Shown: positions 31,678 to 39,189 of the stretch, one piece after another
Layout of the letters: the number at the start of each line of letters is the position of its first letter
How positions within the stretch are numbered: position 1 is the first letter of the stretch
Assembly: GCA_035529855.1 (NCBI GenBank)
Contig: DATKVX010000054.1
Coordinates: 1-39,189 of the forward strand
Length of the DNA stretch: 39,189 nucleotides
Source: a bacterium
Lineage (GTDB): Bacteria; RBG-13-66-14; B26-G2; WVWN01
Direction of reading: 5' to 3'
The notes under the pieces: model-generated
Database searches by the model: none
Seen by the model: the letters and a program-made list of their open reading frames with translations, nothing else
Told to the model about the DNA's origin: nothing
Translations under genes and position numbers: made by a program

Positions 31678-32508
31678 CTAGTCCTCGTCGGCCGCGAGGC
31701 GCAGCCGCTCGAGGCGGAATTCGCGCTTCGCCCCGCTGGCGTGGCAATAGGCGGCGACGCAGCAGCGGCCGCCGCGGGTTTTAATAGCGTAGGGGGTTAT
31801 GGACCTCGAGCTCTCGCCCTTGCCGCCGCGGTATATTATCGCCACGGCCTCTCCGGCCGCCGCGGCCCATTCCAGCTCGACGACCGTCCCGGCGTCGAGG
31901 CCTTCTTCCGTCGGTATGCCCCGCGACACCAGCGCCAGGTCGCTCACCGTTTCGGCGCCGAAGCGTTCGCGAGCCGCGGCCGAAAACGCCAGCAGGAGCT
32001 GGCTCTCGACGGCGGCGTCCCCCAGCGCCCGGTGGGGCGCCGGGTTGGTAACGTTAAACGTTTGGGCCAGCGTCTCGAGTTTGTAGCCGGCGAGGCCCGG
32101 GTAGCAGTTCCGCGCCAGGCCCAAAAGGTCGACCGAGGCGTTGCGTAGCTTCGGTAGGCCGAGCTCCGCCGCGGCCGCGACGACGAACGACATGTCGAAA
32201 GGGAGGTTGTGGGCCACGAGCGCCGCGTCGGCCGCGAAGGCGACGAAGCGCGGGAAGACCTCCGCCAGCTTGGGTTGGCCGGCGAGGTCGGCGTCGGTCA
32301 GGCCGTGGACCGCGGTGGCGCCGGCCGGGACCGGGACCTCCGGGTCCACCAGCGTCAGGAAGTGGTCGACGACGTCGCCGCGGCAGAGCTTGAGCGCGCC
32401 CACCTCGACGACGCGCGCGCCTTTCGTTACGTCCAGGCCCGTCGTCTCGAGGTCGAAGACGACGAAGGTCGCCTCGGCCAGCGGAACGTCGAAGGGGGTG
32501 GGTGCCAT
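31678..32508 (-). CDS. DnaQ-family DEDDh 3'-5' exonuclease fused to a WYL-like domain
   Basis: Residues ~13-180 are a DnaQ-type exonuclease with all catalytic residues: D19 and E21 in FDLETTG, D105 in HNLPFD, and H159 and D164 in HRALGD. It resembles the epsilon subunit or PolC exonuclease. Residues ~208-272 read as a WYL-like module: ELEWAAAAGEAVAIIYRGG, SRSITPYAIK, CCVAAYCHASGAKREFRLERL. This keeps the Y, P, AY and R-x-F-x-L-x-R positions of WYL, but the W-Y-L itself is replaced. WYL domains sense nucleic acids or nucleotide ligands. A DNA repair or RNA/DNA turnover enzyme with ligand control is inferred. The ATG lies 45 nt after gyrB, across a terminator-like hairpin. Confidence 0.85.
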   Translation of the reverse strand: MAPTPFDVPLAEATFVVFDLETTGLDVTKGARVVEVGALKLCRGDVVDHFLTLVDPEVPVPAGATAVHGLTDADLAGQPKLAEVFPRFVAFAADAALVAHNLPFDMSFVVAAAAELGLPKLRNASVDLLGLARNCYPGLAGYKLETLAQTFNVTNPAPHRALGDAAVESQLLLAFSAAARERFGAETVSDLALVSRGIPTEEGLDAGTVVELEWAAAAGEAVAIIYRGGKGESSRSITPYAIKTRGGRCCVAAYCHASGAKREFRLERLRLAADED

Positions 32509-32512
32509 ATAT

Positions 32513-32535
32513 AAAGAAGCCCGGCCGGGCCGGGC
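32513..32535 (-). terminator. Hairpin after gyrB
   Basis: GCCCGGC/GCCGGGC (32519-32525 with 32529-32535) with a 3-nt loop is followed on the minus strand by TTCTTTA. It may end or attenuate the gyrB message before the exonuclease gene. Confidence 0.6.
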
Positions 32536-32553
32536 GTTCTCCTCGGGGATATT

Positions 32554-34773
<2,220 letters not shown>

Positions 34774-34783
34774 TTATCGCAAA

Positions 34784-34812
34784 ATTATATAATAATTACG
34801 GCTTAAAATCAA
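34784..34812 (-). promoter_or_regulatory. gyrB promoter
   Basis: On the minus strand TTGATT (34807-34812), a 17-nt spacer and a perfect TATAAT (34784-34789) give a leader of about 65 nt. The 34714-34928 gap is AT-rich for this genome. No clear DnaA-box (TTATNCACA) cluster was seen in it. Supercoiling-sensitive control is usual for gyr promoters but cannot be read from this sequence. Confidence 0.7.
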
Positions 34813-34928
34813 GGGAAATCCCGGCCTATTCGGCCCGGGTCGCGGTATCGTAACTTATTGAAATCATTATAGTAATACGACGAGATTTTTCGGCGATTTA
34901 CGAGGCCGAGGCCGTATTTCGGCGCGGC

Positions 34929-36014
34929 CTAATCCGAGGTCGCGATTTGGCCTTCTGTTATACGTATATTGGCATCAGGCTCGATGCCGGCGGGCGGGTC
35001 GGTCGCGGTAAAGAATACCTGCTCCGCGCCGGTCACGACGTCGGCCAGGCGGCGTTGGCGGTGGGCGTCGAGCTCGGAGGCGACGTCGTCCAGCAGCAGG
35101 AGGGGGGCGTCGCCGCGGGTTTTTTTCAGCAGGCGGAACTGGGCGACGCGGAGGGAGAGCGCCGCGGTCCGCTGCTGCCCTTCGCTCGCGAAACGGCGGG
35201 CGTCGCAGCCCGTTACCGTCAGCCGCAAGTCGTCGCGGTGGGGCCCCACGAGCGTTTGGCGCCGCCGCTCTTCGTCGGCGCGGTTATCCCGCAGCTTACG
35301 CTCGAAGGCGCGCGCTACCTCTTCTTCGTCGCCGTCGCAAGGTACGGCGGGGTCGTAATCCACGACGAAGTCTTCGTCTTCGGGCGCGAGCTCGCCGTAG
35401 GCCGTGGCCGCCGCGGCCGCCAACCCCGCCGCCGCCCCGGCCCGGATTGAAGTTAGCCTGGCGCCGGCGGCGACGAGTTCGTGGTCGTACGGTTCCATCT
35501 CGGCTCGAGGCGCCGCCCGGGATAGGAGCGCGTTCCGCGAGCGCAGTACGGCGTAGTAGCGCTGGAGGGTGTAGAGGTATTCCCGGCTCTCCTGGCCCAG
35601 CCAGACGTCCAGGAAGCGCCGCCGTACGGCCGGTTCGCCCTTGGCCAGCGCGAGGTCGTCGGGCCCGAACGCGACGACGGCCAGGGTTCCTACGTAGTCG
35701 ATTAGGCGGGGGATGGTTTCGTCGTTGACGGCGGCGACCTTGCCGGCGGCGCCGTAGTCCAGCGCGAAGTGCTGTTCGCCGCAGTCGCTGTGGACCGTCG
35801 CGCGCACCGACAGCGTGTCCTCGCCGCGGCGCACGAGGTCGCGGTCGCGGCTGGTCCGGAAGGAGCGGCCCAACGCCAGGAAGTGGACCGCCTCCAGCAG
35901 GTTGGTCTTGCCGGCGCCGTTGGGGCCGACCACTAAAATCAAACCGGGCGGCGCCGTTACGGTCGCCTCCCGGTAGTTGCGAAAGTTATTTAAATAGATT
36001 TGGCTCGCGTACAA
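34929..36014 (-). CDS. recF: DNA replication and repair protein RecF
   Basis: The 361-residue protein opens YLNNFRNYREATV and has Walker A GPNGAGKTN (30-38). The ABC-type signature region is FASEGQQRTAALSLR and Walker B is LLLLDDVASELD. RecF loads RecA at gaps together with RecO and RecR. The start is a TTG at 36014, giving MYASQIYLNNFRNY, where family alignments begin; it is 20 nt after the dnaN stop. Length is normal. It is co-directional with dnaN and gyrB, the classical order. Confidence 0.96.
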   Translation of the reverse strand: MYASQIYLNNFRNYREATVTAPPGLILVVGPNGAGKTNLLEAVHFLALGRSFRTSRDRDLVRRGEDTLSVRATVHSDCGEQHFALDYGAAGKVAAVNDETIPRLIDYVGTLAVVAFGPDDLALAKGEPAVRRRFLDVWLGQESREYLYTLQRYYAVLRSRNALLSRAAPRAEMEPYDHELVAAGARLTSIRAGAAAGLAAAAATAYGELAPEDEDFVVDYDPAVPCDGDEEEVARAFERKLRDNRADEERRRQTLVGPHRDDLRLTVTGCDARRFASEGQQRTAALSLRVAQFRLLKKTRGDAPLLLLDDVASELDAHRQRRLADVVTGAEQVFFTATDPPAGIEPDANIRITEGQIATSD

Positions 36015-36034
36015 AGCGGCTCACCGGCCCGCCG

Positions 36035-37129
36035 CTAAATCTTGATGGGCATGAGTATGCAGAAATGGTTCTCGTCGCCGGTGCCGCGGAACGCGCCCTG
36101 CTTCGCCGGGTCGTTTAGCTCGTATATCACGTCGTCGCCCTCCAACGAGGCTACGACCTCGTGGAGGAAGCCGGGGTTGTAGCTTACCTTGAACTCCTCG
36201 CCGTCGTATACGCACGGGAGCGGTTCGCGCGCCTCGCCCACCTCCGCGGTTTTCGCCTCCACCTCGAGCTGGTCCTTGCGGACGGTAATGATTATCTGGC
36301 GGTTGTTCTCGTCGCACATCAGCGCCATCCGGTCGACCACGTCGAGGAATAGGCCCCGGCCTATGCGGACTTCGCGCTCGAACGATTGCGGGATTACTTC
36401 GCGGTAGGGCGGGAACTTGCCTTCCGCTTGGCGGGTTACGAAGCGGAACCGGCCGCAGTCGAACGAGATGTGGTTTTCCCCGAAGGCGATTTCCACCGGC
36501 TCGTCGTCGGCCAGCACCTTGGATAGTTCGCCGGCGGCCTTGCTGGGAAGGATGACGTCCACGATGCCGCCGATCTCGATTTCGGTCTTGAGCGAGGTAT
36601 ACGCCAGCCGGTAGCCGTCGGTGGCGACGAAGCGGACCTCGTTGCCTTCCGCCTGGATGCAGACGCCGTTGAGGGCGTAGCGGGTCACGTCTTCCGCGGC
36701 GGCGAAGAGGGTCTTCTTGATGAGGTTTTTGAGCGTGGCCTGGGTAAGCGTCAGCGTATGCTCGGCCGCGACTTCGGGGAAGACGGGATAGTCGGCGGCG
36801 TCGAGGCCCATAAGTTTGAAGGTAGCCCGGCCGCCCTTCACCGTGGCCTGGGTCCCCTCCACCGCCACTTCCACTTCATCGGCGTCGAGGTGCCGGGCGA
36901 TTTCGACGAAGCGGCGCGCCGGAATCGTCAACGAGCCCTTGTCGGCGACGTCGGCCGCGACTTTGATCCGTGCCCAGAGGTCGATGTTGGTGCCGGTCAA
37001 CTCGAGGCTGTCGGCCTCGGCGACGAAGAGGATGTTCCCCAGAATGGCGAGCGTGCTCTTGGGCGGGACGGCGCTCTGCGCGATAGCGAGCGCGTCCACC
37101 AGTTCTTTACGGTCACAGGTGAACTTCAC
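36035..37129 (-). CDS. dnaN: DNA polymerase III sliding clamp (beta subunit)
   Basis: The 364-residue protein begins MKFTCDRKELVDALAIAQSAVPPKSTLAILGNILF and ends with the clamp signature region GTGDENHFCILMPIKI; it has the three-domain clamp length. GRATFKLMGLDAADYPVFPE and FVATDGYRLAYTSLK are recognisable family blocks. It forms a dimeric ring that tethers polymerase III to DNA. The start is GTG at 37129 with a GGGAGG SD about 6 nt upstream. It is followed by recF. dnaA, normally upstream, is replaced here by a HEAT-repeat gene. Confidence 0.97.
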   Translation of the reverse strand: MKFTCDRKELVDALAIAQSAVPPKSTLAILGNILFVAEADSLELTGTNIDLWARIKVAADVADKGSLTIPARRFVEIARHLDADEVEVAVEGTQATVKGGRATFKLMGLDAADYPVFPEVAAEHTLTLTQATLKNLIKKTLFAAAEDVTRYALNGVCIQAEGNEVRFVATDGYRLAYTSLKTEIEIGGIVDVILPSKAAGELSKVLADDEPVEIAFGENHISFDCGRFRFVTRQAEGKFPPYREVIPQSFEREVRIGRGLFLDVVDRMALMCDENNRQIIITVRKDQLEVEAKTAEVGEAREPLPCVYDGEEFKVSYNPGFLHEVVASLEGDDVIYELNDPAKQGAFRGTGDENHFCILMPIKI

Positions 37130-37154
37130 CGTGGCCTCCCTTGGTATGATTTAA

Positions 37155-37182
37155 ATTATATAGAATTCCGCTACTTACGCAA
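37155..37182 (-). promoter_or_regulatory. dnaN promoter
   Basis: On the minus strand TTGCGT (37177-37182), a 16-nt spacer and a perfect TATAAT (37155-37160) give a leader of about 20 nt before the GTG, with an SD. Confidence 0.65.
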
Positions 37183-37221
37183 GATGATAACACTCGGGCG
37201 CGCCGATTGTCAATTGATTTG

Positions 37222-38097
37222 TTAGGGTTTTACCTCGGAGAGGATGGCGGATTTGAGGTCGTCGAGCGCCTGCGATATCGCGGCCCGGGCGACCTTATCT
37301 TTTTCTTTTTTAAGGCGCGTGCGGAGCGGGTCCATCGCGCGGGCGTCGCCGACGGCGGCGAGGCTCGCGGCCGCGGCGGCCCGGACCTCCGCCTTCTTGT
37401 CGTTCAGCGCTTCGGCCAGCGGCCGCACGGAGCGTTCGTCGCGGACGACGCCCAACGCCTGGGCCGCGGCGAGGCGACTTCGCGTGTCCTTGTCGTTTTG
37501 GAGGTTGGCGATGATGGGCTCCACCGCGGCGCGGTCGCCGTAGGAGGCCGCAGCGGCGCACGCCCGGGCGCGTACGCGGGCGTCGAGGTCGCGCAGCGCG
37601 GCGAGGAGAGGTTGGAAGGCCGCGGCGTCGCGGAACCGCCCGATGGCGTACGCGGCCGTCGCCCGCCGCTCGGCCTTTTTATCCGACGACAGGATGCGCA
37701 CCAGCCGGTTCGTTACGTCGGCCGATTTGAAGTTGAGGAGCGCGTCCGCGGCGGCCCACCGGACGTCGTCGTGGTCGAAGACGGCCATGAAGCTGGCGCC
37801 GGCGCGCGGTTCGCCGTAACGCTCGAGCGCGCGGATGGCGGCCAGCCGTACCGGCGAGGCCAATTTTTTATTCTCTACCGCGCCGGCCAGCGCGTTGAAG
37901 GCGACGGCGTTGTCTTTAATTTTGCCCAGCGCCTTGGCCGCCTCCACCGCGACGGCGGTGTCGCCGCCGGTGAGGTGCGCGGCTAAACGGTCCGCGCCCC
38001 AGCTCGGGTCCGGCGGGCCGGTTTGCGCCCAGGCCGCGGCGGCGAACAGAAGAGCCCAGCCCAATTTACACACGTTATAGCTCCGCATCTTACCCAT
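37222..38097 (-). CDS. Exported HEAT-repeat protein
   Basis: About 291 residues from ATG 38097. An N-terminal signal peptide (CKLGWALLFAAAAWA, cleavage after AWA) is followed by seven to eight HEAT/PBS-lyase-like repeats of ~31 residues, for example AVEAAKALGKIKDNAV, AAIRALERYGEPRAG, AAADALLNFKSADV, AAYAIGRFRDAAA, AAAQALGVVRDERSV and AAASLAAVGDARAM. Such repeats form a superhelix for protein-protein contacts. The upstream in-frame ATG at 38223 would put ~40 charged residues before the signal peptide and lies before the promoter, so it is rejected. It is the first gene upstream of dnaN on the same strand. Partner unknown. Confidence 0.85.
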   Translation of the reverse strand: MGKMRSYNVCKLGWALLFAAAAWAQTGPPDPSWGADRLAAHLTGGDTAVAVEAAKALGKIKDNAVAFNALAGAVENKKLASPVRLAAIRALERYGEPRAGASFMAVFDHDDVRWAAADALLNFKSADVTNRLVRILSSDKKAERRATAAYAIGRFRDAAAFQPLLAALRDLDARVRARACAAAASYGDRAAVEPIIANLQNDKDTRSRLAAAQALGVVRDERSVRPLAEALNDKKAEVRAAAAASLAAVGDARAMDPLRTRLKKEKDKVARAAISQALDDLKSAILSEVKP

Positions 38098-38106
38098 TTC
38101 GGCCGC

Positions 38107-38135
38107 ATTTTGGCAATAATTACTTAATAAGTCAA
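38107..38135 (-). promoter_or_regulatory. Leaderless-type promoter of the HEAT-repeat gene
   Basis: On the minus strand TTGACT (38130-38135), a 17-nt spacer and CAAAAT (38107-38112) end 9 nt before ATG 38097, with no SD. Confidence 0.6.
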
Positions 38136-38310
38136 GAAAAAGGTGCCTTCCTTCCTCTTCCTCGATATAGCGCCGAGCCGAAGGAGGTATAAATTTAAAA
38201 GAACGGGTAGAGAGCGGACGCAAGGGACGTCGCGGCCTGTTTTATTCCTTTAAATAGCGTGCCGCGGACGGGTTGCGGAAATAATCCCGAAATATTTTTA
38301 TAGCATATGC

Positions 38311-38339
38311 TTGACTTCTAAATATTCACGTAGTATAAA
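38311..38339 (+). promoter_or_regulatory. Promoter of the third beta-propeller gene
   Basis: TTGACT (38311-38316), a 17-nt spacer and TATAAA (38334-38339) precede a leader of about 27 nt, with SD GGAGG (38361-38365) placed 7 nt before ATG 38373. No further feature was seen in 38136-38310. Confidence 0.7.
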
Positions 38340-38372
38340 TATAATGGAGGCTTAAAAAGAGGAGGTTGGCGC

Positions 38373-39188
38373 ATGGGGAAGGAATACGTAAAATTAATAA
38401 CCGTCGGCGCCGCGTTGGCCGTCGCGGCCAACGTCGCTTACGGCGAGGTAGGGTCGGTGATAAGCTCCTTCAGAGTGAACGTATATTACCCTCCCGAAAT
38501 GACGACAGGCGTATACCGGGACGCGGCGTACGTATACATCGTAACGTACGATTACGGCGAAAACTTCTATCTGATCAGGTACACGCCGGACGGGACGAAG
38601 GCCGGCACTATCGGCCTCGGCTATCTTCCGTTTGGCCCGGCCCTTCTCCCTTACGGAGCGGACCACAGCGTGTCCGGCGCGGGATACGTATCTTTCTCGT
38701 TCGATGACGGTTATCTTCTTACGTACTCTACGTCGACGGGCTCCTTGGTAGAGTCAATCCAACGTGAGCCGTACTTCGACCAATACGCTTTCATACCCGG
38801 CGGGCGGAGTATTTATGTCGGCCTGGGTAGCGTCGTTTACCGTATGACGAGGGCGTGGAGCGTGGTAAATTCGTTCCCCTTCCAAGGATTCCTTGGGGCG
38901 GCTACGGAGGATTTTAACGGCGGCCACGGTCAATATATTATAACCGAAAGGTACGGTACCACCGCCTACGTCTACGCCGGCACGGGGTCGCTCGTTTCTA
39001 CTTTTTCCACGATACATTCGGGCAAGGACACGGTGTGCGGCCCGGGCTACCCCGCTTCTTACGGGACCACTTATTGGCGTTTCATTAATACCGCGTCGGA
39101 CTACGGGTGGTGCTACCAGATCGACCTCGGCGGCGCCACGGCCGTTGCGCCGGCGTCGTTGGGAAAGGTCAAAGCGCTTTTCCGGTAA
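38373..39188 (+). CDS. Secreted beta-propeller-like protein with conserved C-terminal tail
   Basis: The 271-residue protein has a signal peptide (MGKEYVKLITVGAALAVAANVAYG, cleavage near 24). Immediately after it comes EVGSVISSF, matching the start of the mature part in the two paralogs at the left end of the window. Blade-like cores are TGSLVESI, WSVVNSF and TGSLVSTF, with Tyr-rich strands (YVYIVTYDYG, YIITERYG). The C-terminus VAPASLGKVKALFR is the conserved tail shared with the gene at 953-1714, although the middle is only distantly similar. It is intact, with its own promoter and strong SD. The function is unknown; a surface or extracellular binding protein is inferred. Confidence 0.9.
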   Translation: MGKEYVKLITVGAALAVAANVAYGEVGSVISSFRVNVYYPPEMTTGVYRDAAYVYIVTYDYGENFYLIRYTPDGTKAGTIGLGYLPFGPALLPYGADHSVSGAGYVSFSFDDGYLLTYSTSTGSLVESIQREPYFDQYAFIPGGRSIYVGLGSVVYRMTRAWSVVNSFPFQGFLGAATEDFNGGHGQYIITERYGTTAYVYAGTGSLVSTFSTIHSGKDTVCGPGYPASYGTTYWRFINTASDYGWCYQIDLGGATAVAPASLGKVKALFR

Positions 39189-39189
39189 C

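Overview
The window is a stretch of GC-rich bacterial chromosome, with AT-rich bases concentrated at promoters. It comes from a lineage I cannot name with certainty. Clues are: a dnaN-recF-gyrB cluster without dnaA beside it; a short-type GyrB; a giant duplicated acyl-CoA dehydratase activase; secreted beta-propeller proteins with a shared C-terminal tail; several ArnT/PMT-like membrane glycosyltransferases; and intergenic islands packed with palindromic repeats. This combination suggests an uncultivated candidate-phylum bacterium (something like Coatesbacteria or a related group). That placement is inference only. No phage, transposase, rRNA or CRISPR was seen.

Layout. 1-1714 (minus): two secreted beta-propeller paralogs, the first cut by the window edge. 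2008-6210 (plus): a 1400-residue activase. 6211-8250: a repeat island with a hicB-hicA toxin-antitoxin pair in its middle. 8301-12321 (minus): a class V aminotransferase, a GT39-like membrane protein with C-terminal TPRs, clpP and tRNA-Ala(GGC). 12442-19430 (plus): an orphan histidine kinase, a discoidin-type lipoprotein and three polytopic membrane proteins, two of them tandem paralogs. 19546-21225 (minus): another GT39-like protein. 21354-25823 (plus): a DUF4175-like membrane/coiled-coil protein, a small exported helical protein and a PIN-like/DUF2007-like fusion. 25824-26128: a second, smaller repeat island. 26129-37129 (minus): a long run of closely spaced genes read in the order dnaN, recF, gyrB, dnaQ-like/WYL, def, phoU-like, pit, lipoprotein, neuB, methyltransferase, wbqC. 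37222-38097 (minus): an exported HEAT-repeat protein. 38373-39188 (plus): a third beta-propeller paralog.

How the genes fit together. The dnaN/recF/gyrB block is replication and supercoiling machinery. The phoU-like and pit genes form a low-affinity phosphate uptake unit. The neuB/methyltransferase/wbqC genes, with the four membrane GT-like proteins, point to a glycosylated cell surface. Promoters are unusually legible: most intergenic gaps carry a TTGnnn-17-TAtaaT type element. In four genes the -10 ends only 8-9 nt before the start codon, which predicts leaderless mRNAs. The secreted beta-propeller genes, in contrast, have long leaders and strong Shine-Dalgarno sequences.
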